Positions 24,653-39,735 of a stretch of DNA of 64,000 bases are shown here, piece by piece. Numbering within the stretch: position 1 is the first letter of the stretch; each line of letters begins with the position of its first letter. A program made the position numbers and the translations under genes. This stretch comes from Rhopalosiphum padi (lineage: Eukaryota; Arthropoda; Insecta; Hemiptera; Aphididae), in contig NC_083598.1 of NCBI RefSeq assembly GCF_020882245.1, forward strand, positions 77,567,714 through 77,631,713, written 5' to 3'. Under the pieces are notes generated by a model that searched no databases, was not told the origin of the DNA, and was given only the letters and a program-made list of their open reading frames with translations.

Positions 24653-27600
24653 TGCATTGAAAACAAAAGAAAAAAAAAGATATTTCAGAATTTATCAAGT
24701 TTTGTGACCACATACAGTTACATATATAATATTAAGTATTTTTTAGATGGTGAGTATCTAATTTTTCACAATATTTGACATATTTACCAATTTTATCACT
24801 TAAGCCACTTAGAATTGCAGGAAGTAGCCTATAGGCTGATTGTAAAATTATTTTTTGTTATTTCTCATAAAAATAAAAATTGATTACCAGCGATAACCCT
24901 GCAATTTCCAGGTATAATATGTTCACACCGAAACCTACATTTATACTGTCGTTCAATTCGTGACACAATGTGCAGTAAATCGTATTAGTCGCAACAGCGC
25001 TCTAAGTGATTAAGCCTCGAAATGCACTTCCTAAATGCGCTTAAGGTATGGAAATTCATAAATCTAACTTTAAATTCTGTAAAATAAATACATTTATAAA
25101 AGCAACTCAGCCTTCCTAATTTTTCTGAGCATATGAAATAAAACCATCATTCCTCGAAACTTCAACTAAAAGCCAGCAAAAGTTTTTAAATACGCCGATA
25201 ATCACACGTAAATACGCAACGCCATCTTTACGTTCTTAGTAATATTTACTGCGTTTTTGTAATTTAATTATCAAAACTATTGATAATTTCATCCTTGATA
25301 TTCTTAGAATATATTTTTTTTAAATATTTATAGTTTTTTAATCAATAATCTAAATTTTAAGTAGCGTATTTGTTTTATGATTTAGATCTTAAACTTTAAA
25401 ATCCTAATGAATATACTTTGAATAATAATATTTCAATTTTTTAAAAAATAATAAAGTTTTTTGTATACTACAGGAGTACCTACTTACAGACAGTTATAAA
25501 TATGAAATATTCTTTAAAACATAAGAAGGTAATATATATTACCTTTTTTTTTTAGAAAAATAAATTATTAATACAGGAATAAGGTCAATAAACTAACGTA
25601 TACTAAGATTGCAAAGTTATTATTGTAAACGCTGACTTTATGGCGAGAGCGAAATGTCAGTTTTCTTACTTCTGTTATCTACCATGGTATCAATATAAAC
25701 GTGTTTGTGTGTAACGATGGTACGCGGGTAACTGACGATCTAGTCACAGACGAGTGTATTTTTTTTTTTGTATAAGTTTAAGAGTTTCCGACCATATTTT
25801 CAATTTTGTTTAAACTCTTTTTGGTCGTAACTATTTTTACCTTGAAGTTTTATTGTGCTGTTAACTTAAGTCGTTGCAGAGTTTAAAGGCATAACGCATA
25901 AACGTAAAATATAAAACGTATTATAGCTTATAGGTATGTAAAACGTAACTATGTACTTCATACTAAGGTTACATAGACAAGCGCTGATAATTTCAGATAG
26001 TATGTGATGTGTGGTGCTGGAGATACTCTCACAATGATCTTTAATACTCATTGTATAGATTTCTATAATTCTGAATCTCTCATCAAAATAAAGTAAATAT
26101 GTATAATACACTTGTAAAATAGTACATTTTTACCCTAATGTAAGAGTAATATGTTATGCAGGTTTGAAATGTTATATTATATATATTATACAGTAATTAA
26201 TATGATAAAATACACGATCACACTGGAGAGTGTGGCAGGGGCGCAGGGCTATCTAACTAATATATAATATTAATAAAGTCATTAAATCTAAGTAATGCGT
26301 ACTGATGAGGAAAAAACGGATTATATTGATTATAACATAGTGTAAAAACTTTAGATTGCATTGAACAATAAGTATTAACTATAAACTTAAAATTAAGCAT
26401 TAGCATAACATATTTTATGTAACCACCACTCTCAACAGGATTATATAGTATAAGGGAGCTGTCCGTTAAATGATCTCGTCAGATAGTTTTCAGTTAGACT
26501 TGACAAATATCTTGTACAGCTTTTTATAGCTAGGAATATAGTTAAGACACTTAGGAGATAGCATAAGTACCAATTACTAGTATTGATTATAATCTGGAAT
26601 TTGGTTGCAACATAAGTTCATAACTCAAATATCTTTAAAAATATTTAAATTTTAATTAATTATTATTGTTTTAAAATTTTAATAAATAATTATACCTACT
26701 ATATCTCAATTACAAATGAACAATGTTCATTATTTTAACGTTAAAACGAACAAACATTATGGACATACACTATAATCAAACTGTATTGTAAGTGTTATGT
26801 TATTTGTATTAAATAGAATATTACTAAGTGTACTTATATTAAAGTCTATTGTATACATATTAATGTAAAATTAATAAATTGTTATACTTTACAAGCAACC
26901 ATTAATTTTCTTAAAAATATCGTAAAAAATTGTACAAGCTTATTTTTTTTCAAAACACAGATTTATATAATATATATATATATATTTATTATATCATTAT
27001 ATACCTACTATGAATATTTAATATCATAATATCTAAATGGTTTTGGAGTTTGGTCCTTTCCAAGTAGAAGAAACACTATAATTTAAAACTATTAATTTTA
27101 AAATGTACATCACTTATTATATTGTTATCAATTATCATGTATAGGAATTTTTTATAGATTATATGAATATAAAATATCGTTATAGAAAATTAGATGGAAT
27201 AAAATATTTAAAAATTATTTAAAATTTAAACACGTATCATAAATGTGATGACATGTATAGTTATTATGAAAAATGTTTCCCCTATAGGTAAAGCCTGCAT
27301 AAAAAAGTTCTCCCTCGATAATTTTAACCACAAAAATCGTAATCCAGCTAATAGATATATTATTTAGGTAGTATTTGAAATTTGATTGTAGTTAGATTAT
27401 CGTAGGTAGGTTATCGTAAAATCTGTTAGATACATGAAATAACACGTTCGGTTAAATCGTTTCATGTCACTAAACAATGAATAAAATACCATTAAAAAAT
27501 CCATTATAAACACAAAAATTTATAAGTATACATAACATAGAGCCACAGTTTACAAGGCACATTATTGACAAATGTATAGATATAGCAACGCGCGGTTATT

Positions 27601-30600
27601 GCAGTTAATGGCTATTATTGGTAAAATAAAATAATAATAATTAGCATAGACACGTAGGAGCCCCGTTAGAATTCCTCGTTTTAATTGAATGTCAAAACCA
27701 TTGGATGTAATTTAATTGTCCAGTGTGCTTTTATAAATGTGTTATTAGTTATTAGTGATGTTTGAAATATCATTGTGCAAAAACAGTACTTCTAGTGACT
27801 AGCTCCTATATCATATAATTTCATAAAATTAAATTATGTATTTAATATGTATTAATGTATTATAATTTATTAAGGTGAGGCTTATCTGTATAATTATAAG
27901 GATGTGCCGAGCCTTTACTGATTAAAGTGTAATTGGATATAATGCGAATTTATACAGAGGTCAAATGAATAGTACGTATGACTTTATCGTGACATCGTAA
28001 ATGTATAATACATAGCATTACGTTGGGTGGTGTATTTTGTGAGATGATATACAGCGTAAACATTATTAGTTATCTGTATATAATTGTAGTTCTTATTAAT
28101 ATTGAAATTTATTCGTTTAAAATCAGTTTGTATTTCTTGTGCGAACAAATTTACATAAAATGTACAAAATTATTTTACTCAATTAACTGTTATGTTTTCA
28201 ACTAAATTAATTATTAATTAATTGTATGGAATTGTTAATATATTTCTTATGATACTAATTGAATAAATTATAACTTATTCGTAATAATTTTTATTTTTAA
28301 TTTAGGACTAATTTTTCTATTTTTCGTATTCTCAAGTTAAAGTGATACTTTAGGGGCATCGATTAAAAATTAATAATCAAATATTAAAATAAATAAATCA
28401 TGTTGTTTAGTTAAGACAATATTTATCATTATTTAAATTCATTTTTTATAAAATTATTTTTATCATACTATTTTATAATAGGTTTGAACTTAAAACTTAT
28501 CACACATATAGTATATAAGACAGAGTTCTAAATAATCCATAATTCAGTAACTACTACATATACCTATTAAATCATCGTATATCATTATTTTTCTATTTAT
28601 GTGAATAACTAAAATATAAAAATAATTATAAATGGCAATAATTCATAATATATTATGTATCGTAAGTATAAAATGTTGTGACCTTAAATTGCCTATACGA
28701 CACGCCGTATAATCATTATACTATAATGTATTAAACATGGTTATAGAACGATTATCGTTATAATGTGTACTATAGGTATTATAAATAACTTCTATTTAGA
28801 GTTGAAATTAAAGAAGCCAGACGAATACTGATACTATGACATGATATTTTTCAATCGTCAATATTAAAATTACATTTCGTTGTTGTCGTGGCATGGGAGG
28901 TTTTCGATTAGAGTTGTTAGTAGTTATGTGGTGAATCATACACAACGGTGAATTATGAACGGTGTATTTAAAACAGAATGTTAACAGACAAGGTAACTAG
29001 GATCGATGCTATGAAGTTAATGGAATTCGTAGTTAAAAACGAGTTTCAAAAGAAATATAATACATCACGCGCAATAGAAAAATAGGTACGTTCACGATTT
29101 TGGCCACGGATAAATATAAGTACATAGAAACGGTGAATTTCTAAACAAAGTTAATTTTTGTTTTTTGTGAATAATAGTAAGTATAGTTAAAAATTATTAT
29201 GCCATCGATAAAATATTTTAATTTACTATAGGTACTGTGCATTTTTATTCACCTAACTTCAGTGTAATAAATTATAAACGTAATCGGAAAAATATTCAAG
29301 AAAATATTATTATCAATTAAAAAGATTAATAACCTTGTATTGGTATTGTAGCGCGCTCGAGTTTATATTTTCGCGAATTTTTTTTAATAAACTGTTCGGC
29401 GGGGTGTATATATACTTGATTATTGAAATAATTCACGTTGGTTTGGATATTGCATTTTCAAAGTACCATAATTAAAGTAGTCGTACGCTTTCTTCTCCAG
29501 CCGTAATATTGGACTGAGGTAGTAACTGAGGAGAGAGTCTTAGCATATTGAAATCGGTATTTTAATTTATAATATTATTTAAAATAATGGCTCTTAAGCG
29601 ACGACTGAATTATTCTATGTACACGTGTAGAGTATAAACAGCAAACAACACGTCTTATTGTTATACAATCATAGTTCAAGATTTATGATCAGCTCGTAAT
29701 GATTTTTTACTTTTAAAAATATATATTACAATTTAAATTATTTTTGTAAAAGATAAAAATATTTTTTGTGCTCTCTACAATTATATTTTATTTTGAAATT
29801 CGTTATAATATCATGATCAATGATTCATAATTTCATACTTTATCAAAATTTTTAGAAGAATATTCTGTTACAGAATATAGAAAAATAGGAATGAAATAAT
29901 AAAAATATAGAGAATATTATATAGGCGTATATTAGACATTAATAGCCTTATATCACTGCAGGTAGTAAGGATAATATAATATGACATTATAATATTTATG
30001 TAATAATGAATGCATGCTGGGTATATATGTTGTAGTTCTTAGGTATTTTATTTGTTGTAAAATGAAATATGAAAATGATTAAAAACAACCTTCGCTCGAA
30101 TAATATGAAGGAAATTTGTGAAAAAGACCGATGTTAAGTGAAAAACGAGATGCAGCACGTTCAGTTTGCACTAAAATAAAAATAAAATAAATAATAACAA
30201 TAATAATCAGATTTAATCCATCAATTACATCGGAAACGAAATTTAAAAGCAAACTGAACGTTTCGACATTTTCCAAATGGTTTTTAAGGACGGGACGTTG
30301 TTATATAATATACTATTTTCTTTATTTTAAATTATGATACGTTTTTTTGAATATAATTTTTATTTAAAATTATATTTTATTGATACAATATTTAACTGTT
30401 GTGACTGTGTGCATCGTAAATAACAATTTTTTTTTTAATAAAGATTATTATCAGTTTTTGTTATGATTGTTTTACTAAAAACGTCATTCTGTACCAAATA
30501 CCAATATTATGTTATATTTAAAAAATAAAAATAAAATTTTGTTCAACACGATAAAAGCAGCAATATACCTCTCGCATTCTACGTTTTAAATACGAACGAG

Positions 30601-32781
30601 TTTGCAGAATCGTAAATTTATGTTTGATGACCGCATTTGCTTAGCATTGGATTATATCTGAAGCAGCTATATAATAATTTATGAACTTGATTGAACAATA
30701 AAATAGTGTTATATTATTACAAACAATTATTATAATTTGTTTAAATATATTAACTGTTACCAAAATACCTAATATCATAGTTTGATAATATTTGGTGTAT
30801 GCATTACACAATGTATGTTATTATTGTTAAACATTCGTCGTATATTGTAACATTATTGTAACGGAACGCACACAAACGGATGGAAAGCGTACTACAAATG
30901 ACAAATTAAAATTTCAAATTTATTTCACCATCACCATATTATATTATTAATCACTTCACTTTTCGATAATGTTTTTAGTGTTTTGGGTTCTTCGATATAT
31001 TGGTAGAGTTCAGATTTAATAAGTTTTCAAGCAAATTCGCTAAGTTAAGTTTCAAAATGTATTCACAATTATGTTCTGCGTCGGGTAATTGAAAAACTTT
31101 CCTCCATTAATTTAAATATGAAATTATTATTTTAAGATCTTGCTGAGTTTGCACTATATTATTAAATTGACATGTGAAATACATATTTCAAAGATCTGTT
31201 GATTATTGTTAATACAACTGTTTGAATTATAAATATATTATATTATTTACGTAATGTATTGCATACTTTGAACATATTTACACGAATCGAATATAATATA
31301 TTATATATCTAGGTTAGAACATTACTTCCATTTTCTGATTTCGTAGTATACTACATACAATATTTATTATAATATATACATATAATATTATATTATAAAA
31401 TATTAATATATATAATTAGTATAAAGTATATTATTAATAAATTTACGTTTTGTGTAATATATGCAAGAATTCAAATTGTCAAAAAAAACTTTGTAAACAT
31501 TTTTATTTCAATTTAAGTCCATAAAAATGTAAGACATAAATTAAATATTGTATAAATATTATAAGACTTTATGCACAAAACCATTCCGTATAGCCAAAAC
31601 AATTAAGTAATACAGAGCAATTCAATAAGTGATGATTAAACGCTTTATATTATAAACTTTTTAAATACACACAAACGCTCTTAGACCTAGTGTTTTTATG
31701 TAGATTAAAATACCGTTATCTTCTATAACGTTATTGTCGGAAAAATTATCATTAGTGTTATAAGTAAAATAACATTCACTAATAAAAACATTTTATTTTT
31801 TTTTTTCGTTGTACTTAAGCTAACGCTAAATATAAGTATACTCGATAATGTTATCTTTTCATATAGACATTTTTTTATATTAATCGATTGAATCAAAAAA
31901 ATGTTATATTTTTCGCTAGGTATATGGTGTATTATGTAAAACATTAGTAATTCAAGTAATTGAAAAATATAGTTATTAGTTCCAGTAGAGGCGATGACAG
32001 GTGCAACAGCGATTAAAATTCTTAAATCAAGACACTGCAAGCTATGTAATAAGTTTTAAATTGTTCTCTTAAAGATAGCATAATATATTATTCATAGTAC
32101 TTATAGTACACACTACACATCTTCTGACAGGGCGTCACCCTACTTATCACTGTGCACGTAATTACGGAACTGACTAATGTAGTTATGTATTTGGGGTGGC
32201 ACTATTTTCCTCTAAAAAGCAGAGAGTTAATATATATTTTCTCGGAACATAGTTTTAATGATTATGCATATACTTCTATAATCTATATAAAAATAAGTAA
32301 ACATGTTTTTTATACTAATTAAATTTACTAAATAAATTATTTTCTAATAAAATCGAAGGACTACCGAGAAAACCAACGGCGTGGAGCAATCGACAATGCA
32401 ATTAATATACTGCAAAACCAAGAAATTTCTAAGTAGGTACACTACAAAAAGTAAAATAATTATTTATTTTTCTTAAAAAATAACTTTTGTTTTTCTACCC
32501 GAGACAGTCGTAATTTTAAACAAAACGTCTCTATTTGTTCGTCATTGATAAATAATATATTGAGTAATGAATTGTTGCAGATTTATTCAGAGATGAAAAA
32601 AAAATGTACAAATAAAAACCGTTTATTCCACTACCTAGTGGCCTATTCACACAAGCGCATGCCGTATAATGAAATTTATATACGAGACAAATACAATAAA
32701 TTGAATAGGCCGGAAAAAACGTGTATAGTCATAATAAGTACATAATCTTTTTATATAATTACACATCGCCTATTCGTGAAA
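24653..32781. other. No gene recognised; AT-rich intergenic or intronic
   Basis: Over 8 kb of AT-rich sequence. Slightly GC-richer patches at 24900-25040, 25620-25760, 26220-26260 and 29340-29540 contain short open frames, none convincing. A 35-codon ATG frame at 28978-29085 and a Cys/Tyr-rich frame near 25640-25711 are the most protein-like and may be chance. Confidence 0.5.
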
Positions 32782-33172
32782 ATGAGTAATTATAAGTTTG
32801 AAACGGAGGGAAAATTTGAAGACGACGAACTGAATAATAATATTAACATGTATTTCAAACACTGCAAAGACGAATACATGGGAGCTGCAATGCTGCATAT
32901 GTAAGGTGCCTGCTGATATAATATTATACATACGCGTATTGTTGTCGTCGTTCACCCATAGCCGAAGTACAGGTACCTGGTGGTGCAGTTTCAAGGGAGC
33001 CATTTACCCGCGCAAAAACAGACACTTTCGCACTGGTCGGTGGGGCGAGCGTGTGGGGAGGCGTCACACCACACGACTAGCCGGCGTGCGGCGGCGTCGG
33101 CGGCGGCGGGGCGGCTATGGTGGCTGTCCGCTTTTCACCCGCGTTCACTACCCCCGGGAAACAGTAGTGTAG
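32782..33172 (+). CDS. Candidate two-exon small gene, unrecognised
   Basis: An ATG at 32782 opens a 40-codon frame of good composition (MSNYKFETEGKFEDDE, then MYFKHCKDEYMGAAMLH). A GTAAGG donor at 32901 and a CCCATAG acceptor ending at 32961 would remove a 61-bp intron and continue the frame to a TAG at 33172, giving 109 residues. The second half is strongly Arg/Gly-rich because it crosses a GGC-repeat CpG island, which weakens it; it may instead be 5' untranslated sequence. Unspliced, the first exon simply ends at TAA (32902-32904). No known domain seen. Confidence 0.3.
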
Positions 33173-33375
33173 CCGACCATACCACGAGCTGGACGTTCCG
33201 AGCGTGTATTATATTATAATATACATAGTGTGCGTGCACCGGCTTTGGATTTCGATCAGATTTTTTTTCCACTATCCACCCTCGTCAACACCTGTAGCAC
33301 GGTACTATCTGCAGAGGTCTGCGATACATACGCATTTAAAAACATAACGTTATATACACGGTCATCAGTGAACAG
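33000..33375 (+). promoter_or_regulatory. CpG-island promoter with probable noncoding first exon
   Basis: The most GC-rich patch in the window. It includes a GCG/GGC triplet run at about 33089-33117 and ends in an excellent plus-strand donor AACAG|GTATGT at 33376. No well-placed ATG is present between 33180 and the donor, so the exon is probably untranslated. The target gene would lie to the right, across a long intron. The transcription start is not defined. Confidence 0.5.
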
Positions 33376-34589
33376 GTATGTATATAATATAGTGTGTAAA
33401 TTATTATTTTCATCGTCATCATTTTAATTTATTGTTACTTTATTAACGTAGTTATACGTGGAGTTATCGAGTCTGTTAACAAAATATTAGTTAATTTAAT
33501 TTTTGCGTTTTAATTCAATCATTGCATTCTCATCACTTACTTATGGTCGTGTATGGGCTACTTGTTCATATAGGAATGATGATTATAAATTATACTGAAA
33601 ATTAAATATATTTTTTATTTGTAGATATATTGATTGATTATTTTTAAATGCAGCGTACCTACTTAACAAAAAAATAAAAAAAATAAAAGGCTTTAAACGA
33701 AATTTAAACCCACCATATTTCGTGCATATTTCTGCAACGGACAATAAAATTCCATCTGCAAACGATGCGAGTCCTAAAGGATTCGCTCATTTGATAGTTG
33801 GGGAATGACACCTATAGAACGTTGGAATATTTTTAATGCGCTTCTACTGTTTTCGTTCGTCACCTGCTGTATATATATATAAATTATATATAATTTCGAT
33901 TAAATTTTTCACTTGTTATATGTACCTACACACTATGCATGTAACTAGTATAACGCTAACGGCTATACACGAACGTGACTGGTAACTGTAATGCACTTAC
34001 GCCGAGAGCAGTTCAAATAATATAACATAAATAGCAAGACAAAGCGATTTCCCGGCAATCCAGCAATTACAAATCGAAACGAAATGGTGAGAGGGCGAGG
34101 GGCTGTAGCCAAAGGACGTTTGTAATACTGAAGTAACAGAGTAAAACCGAGTAAATAGAAACAATTTTAGACTTTGGAGTTGGCTTTCTGTAAAATAAAA
34201 TAACTCATGTTATGGTAATATTATATAATTCAATTATATATAAACGGGTAGGTACTTTATATGCTGTATATTTATGAATCAAAATGTTATTATATTAGAT
34301 TTTATATACATGTCTGCTTATACCTACTTATTATGAAACCAATATACCAATGTAACAATAGGTACAAATATGTGGTAAATGGTAATTTAACTAACAATAA
34401 TATAAAGTTGACAAATAACGTATACTGTATATAATATATAAAGAGATAATAATTTATTATGATGTTTATAACTGTATAAACTGATTTTAACGGTTGTTTT
34501 ACAATAAAATTATAATAGTTTAGTTCAGTTATTGAAATTTAAAAATAATATTATTGTTTACCACCGAACAACTAAATCAATTAGATTTA

Positions 34590-34629
<40 letters not shown>

Positions 34630-37600
34630 GTTTTAATAATATCATTTATAGGACTTGTATAAATAATATATGAATGTATATAATTATAATATATAATAAA
34701 ATAAATTAATAAGTGTTATTGTATTTTCTATTTAAATATATATTATATTTAACAATATATATTTATAATAAATTATAAATTCATGTCATTACTCATTAAT
34801 AGGTATTATGTACAATCAAATATTTCTAAAGAGTATTATTGAACAAGGTACATTAAAAGATCAACATTACATACGAATATATGATAGTATAATATAATGA
34901 TATAAAGTAGAATAAGCCACTGCGATGGATAATAGGATAGGTTATAAAATATTATACATTCAGAGGATATACCCACGCCCCACGAGGAAGCAGAAAATCA
35001 AATATCAGTAAAGGATGCTTCCGTCATCGTATATATGTACACAGTGAATATATTTTGTTATGTTGGTCATCACTCATCACTCATTGACCCATGTTTATAT
35101 AGGGTAGAAATCTCTCATCGTTTTTAAACAACAATTTTTATTAATTTTAAAAGGTAATATTATGTACATAAAATTGTAAGTACGTAGTATCTGCCCATTC
35201 ATTTTAATTTGACTCTGCAAAAAGTTCTTTATTCATTAATAATTATAGTCTTATTTTAAACGTATGTTAACATAATTCAAAAGTTAAAAGAAAATTGTTT
35301 GGTCATTTATGGAATTGCAGGTACGCAAATGCGGACATAATAAACAAGTAGTGGCTTTATGCTTATAAGTCAGTTTTTAATTTAATTGCGCTTTATTTTT
35401 TAATGACGTTTACTTTGATTGTTTTTTATGTACTTAAATACGAAATCTAGATGACAATTTTTTTTACAGTGAAAGTTTGTGAGAAGAGTTCAGGCATGAT
35501 TATGTATTAATGTATTAATGTATAAACGTCTTCAGTCTCGATTATTTTTACAGATTTATAAAATATGTACGTATAATATTATGTGAATGAAAAAAAAATA
35601 CTATTGAAAGAAACATATAAGTTTTATGCCTGCTAGTATAAAATTTTAAGTTATACAGTCTTATTACTATAGGTATATACTATATTGTATTGCATCAAGA
35701 TGGGCAGATGATTTTTGAATTGTGTCCACGAGACAAAAGTTCTGGGAACATTAACGATAAGGTTTGAATTATAACATTTTATTACGTTATATTACGATAA
35801 AATTATTTTTATTATTATAGTCATTAAGTACTTTTTCTGTAAACGTTTAAAAGTGCTATAATTTACAAAAAACCAACATTTTATTTTTAAACCGTTATGA
35901 CAAAAACTGATGTGACAGATTTGTAAGACGAGATTAAAGCATCGACTTAAATGGTATTAACCAAAAGTTCAAGCTTACTTCCTGTAGGTATAATGATTAT
36001 GATCATGTATTTATTTTTAGGTACTAAACGAATATTGAAAGCAATTTATTTTACGTTTAAACGTTTTTCTTTCATTATTATTAATTCGATATTTATGTGC
36101 GAAATACCTTTCATATCTTTGTTTATTCAAAATCTAGGAAATTAGAAATAAATTGTAATTGAAAAATTCTCGAAATTTTGAAAATATATATAGGTATTCA
36201 TAATTTCCACCTGTACGTTTTAGAAAATTCATAAATTTATTTATAAACTTTATATTATTATTGTAATGAATTTAATTTTCTTCGTGTTCTTTTTTAATAA
36301 TACGATCCAATTTTAGATGCTTTACGAAAAAATGTAGGGTCTAAAGTCTATCTATTTTACAATAATAACGTGCTGTTATTATTAGTTTTCAAGTTTCAAA
36401 TAGCCAATAGGTGTGATATTAAGGTTTTTTTTAAACTGTTCTATGGATTGAAAATAAGATACAAAGTTGAATTAAACAAGTAATAAAAAGGAATTGTATA
36501 AGCTGATTAATTTAATTAAATTTTTATTACTATTATATTCAATGTTTGGTGTAATATAAGGTATATTTTTTGAACGGGTGTGTGTATGGTATACAAGGTA
36601 AAATAGTGTCAACAGTTGACAATGACATATAATTATTTTTCATATATCCTTGGAGAATTTAAAAAATATCTACATGTACGAGGTATTTCACCAAATGTAT
36701 ACTATGACAATTTTTTTATATTTAATATTTTTGGAAATGATCATCGCGGTAATTTTCATTACAGTAGTTTTATTTTATCTAAATTTATGTATATTTATCA
36801 TAAGCCAATAGAGGTAATTCATGTAAATAAATAAAAATAAAAATAAATAATTATCATTATAGTAGTAAAATAGATATGAATGTTTTAAATATTAGGCTAG
36901 ATACAGGCATTTGAGTGAATATAGTGTGTACGCGCAAAGATAAACACAGTGAACATTCTGTAGGTAAATGACGCACACTTAAATTTGACGAGACTAATTC
37001 AAAATATTTCGCTGTTGATACAATTCAGTATTCTTTGGTAATTATATCTAATAAAGCATCACTATTTTCATTTATCATGGTTCATTATAGTGAATAATGA
37101 TTATATATAAATAAAGATTTTAATCAAACACAATATATATTCGATATAATGGATTAGATATTTAGGTATATGGGTGAAAACGGTTAAATATACTATGCAA
37201 AATATTCAATTCAATATTAGGTAATCCATGTTGAAATGAATTAAATAATTTATAATAGGTAATGATGTTATTAACCGAATTTTTTGAATTAAAAATGCAT
37301 ATAAAAGATATTGTGTTTGTATAAAAATATAATTCCGTTTTAAAAAATGTACATGTTTTCACCGCATTCACTCGTTCAAGGATAAACTTACTATAATTAT
37401 GTAGGTATGGTAGATTATTCTTTGTACGTATAAAATATTAATCTATACAAAGAATTTTAATTGGTATTAATGTAGGTACAGCATATACCATATATAAATC
37501 ATTAATTATAACCATTATATTTTTCTTAAAGAAACGAAAAAAAGGTACCGAAAAACTACAGGATACAAGATAATATTATTATGTTTTGCGTTTGTCTCAC

Positions 37601-38851
37601 TTTGCCTGTTTCAGAGTAAACCATCATAATTAACGTATTATCATGCATCATATTTTAATTTCAGTTCATCACTGTTTATTGAACTTTACACAATAATTAC
37701 TAATTAGGATCATAATATAATAATATATGTATATGTTTACACAAAAACGGTTAATTTTTATCCATTTCATATAGAACAACTATTGTAAGTTGTGATGTCT
37801 AGTTCATTACTAAACATGGCTAAACAAAATGACTGGGATTTTATAGAATTCGTTAGTCAAAAACACGTCAATAATATAACATTAAAAAAAACGGATGTTC
37901 AGTAAATGTAATAAATAAAATATATTCTGAGAATCTGAGTTGCTTTTTAGCCTAAAAACCCGGAGGAAAAAAAAACATCATTAAACTGATATTATAGCTA
38001 CGTTCAGTCTTAGTCATGGACCAGAATTTCAATAACAAAAAATATATATTAAACGATCATGCCCATTGTCACGCATCGTCACCGCACGGTGGAATGCAAT
38101 AGAAATTTGCAAATGCCATTTTGAACATAATATAATATAAGTGCATCGTGTATAATGTATAATGATGTAAACGCACGCAGTCTCTTTCGCAACCATATTA
38201 TATGACATACAGCATAATAAATACTCTACAGGGATTTTTGCTCGGCTATCAAAACAGGGGTTTCTACTTAATTTCCTCAAAGTGGATAGGAAGTAAATTA
38301 TAAAAAAACACCACGAGAAAATCAAACAGAATTATAATATTATTTTCATGCGTTTGTGAATTTTTTATTTCGCGTTTTGCAGACAAATGACGTGATGACA
38401 TATACACCTAATATTATTATAGCTTCGGGCGTACAAACCGCGAACACAATATAAAAACTTCGTCGCTGTATTATTATATTACTTTATGTATAGGCACACG
38501 TTATACCATTGTATTGTACAGTTATTAATTACGCCTTTAAGAGCAGTTCGTTTATTGCAAACAAATGTTGTCGACGAACACTGTTATCTATATGTTTTCA
38601 TGTACGTAAAAATTATTATTATATTTTTAATGGCACTCATTTTAAACGATCGTGCCGAATTCGTTACTCGTTCTATATGATTTATCGAGAGTCCTTAAAA
38701 TCCGTATTTTTGTTCGTTTTCAAATAGTATACGAGCTATATGTATAGCCACGTTATAAAGTACATCCTCTACTTTAGCTAGCTAATTATATACGGAACAA
38801 TATAAGTCATTGCCGTCGTATAAATTGGATTTCTACCGTATTATTTTGTAG
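33376..38851. other. No gene recognised; probable long intron
   Basis: AT-rich, with an (AT)n run at 34595-34627. Two patches of higher GC, at 33715-33810 and 33940-34150, hold short open stretches; the second is bounded by AAATAG and a GTGAGA at 34087. A 28-codon ATG frame sits at 38016-38102. None is strong enough to annotate. Confidence 0.45.
34595..34627. repeat. (AT)n microsatellite
   Basis: Uninterrupted AT dinucleotide run. Confidence 0.97.
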
Positions 38852-38976
38852 TTAACCCAATCTGCGGACCGTTTGCCGAAACACCAAGCTACAGATTAAA
38901 ACGGGGCCCGTGCCAACAACTGAACAGCGAACTCGATATCGTTGTACATACTCAGACGTCTCGATCGCCTGGCTGA
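38852..38976 (+). CDS. Candidate exon with dibasic site, unrecognised
   Basis: The acceptor TATTATTTTGTAG ends at 38851. Two bases then 40 codons are open to a TGA (38974-38976), in GC-rich codons unlike the flanks. The peptide contains NPICGPFAETPSYRLKRGPC then QQLNSELDIVV, with two Cys and a KR pair. A possible donor GTACAT lies inside at 38944. The other two plus frames stop early. A shorter minus-strand frame also exists, so the strand is not certain. No family recognised. Confidence 0.28.
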
Positions 38977-39670
38977 CTGCTGGGGTTAATACACTGGGAA
39001 TATTATGTAAATACTCAGTGGTCGTCGAAATGACTTAAGACAAGACGTATGGTCTCGATTGGCGATATAGTGAAAATGTAATAATATATTATATATTATT
39101 ACGAAAGTATCAATTATCAAAGGTTTTAAATTACCTTTAAAGTCTTGACCATATAATAACATCATTAATGCTATTTAGAAATTGTGCTATAAGATATTAA
39201 AATAAAATAAATATGTGCATGAAAAAAAAATCGAAATATATTAATTAAACCAGGTAGGGTATACTAGGTGTAGATATATGTATGTTCAAATTTTAATATT
39301 TTAATTTGTTTAATTTTGTTATTATTTTCGTAAGAATAAGAGGTACAAAATGAATTTATATGTATTAGTATAAAATTATGTTCACCGTTGAATGATCGGT
39401 CTCCGATTGGTGAATGAATTGTGTTCCGTCAACAGTAGACCGACACAATTTGCTGTCCACTTCAAAATATATTAATACAAATTGAATTACTGAATAAAAC
39501 AATATCACTAGAAATTTGAAATAATAATCGAACATAATCCGAAGTGTCATTGAAAGCATAATTACCCTTTACCCTTAACCCGATCTATACGGAAACGGTA
39601 ACAACAATAATTATGAGTAGGTATAGGTGGATTTAAGGAAGTAACCATTGGATGACGTACGATAGTCATA

Positions 39671-39701
39671 CGCCGCTGTACACAATTTTATTGTGGCGGC
39701 G
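39671..39701. repeat. GC-capped hairpin
   Basis: CGCCGC, a TGTA bulge, CACAAT, then ATTGTG and GCGGCG form a near-perfect stem-loop 34 bases upstream of the candidate exon at 39736. It could be a structured element or a chance palindrome. Confidence 0.4.
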
Positions 39702-39735
39702 TTATCGCGTGCATAATTAATTATTATTATCTTAG

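Noticed and set aside
25640..25711. Cys/Tyr/Trp-rich short frame (CQFSYFCYLPWYQYKRVC)
   Set aside because: It resembles aphid cysteine-rich secreted exons, but the borders (CTAAG, GTAACG) are weak and no partner exon was found.
38016..38102. 28-codon ATG frame (MDQNFNNKKYILNDHAHCHA)
   Set aside because: Protein-like but short, with no acceptor, donor or promoter context beyond a CTTAG upstream.
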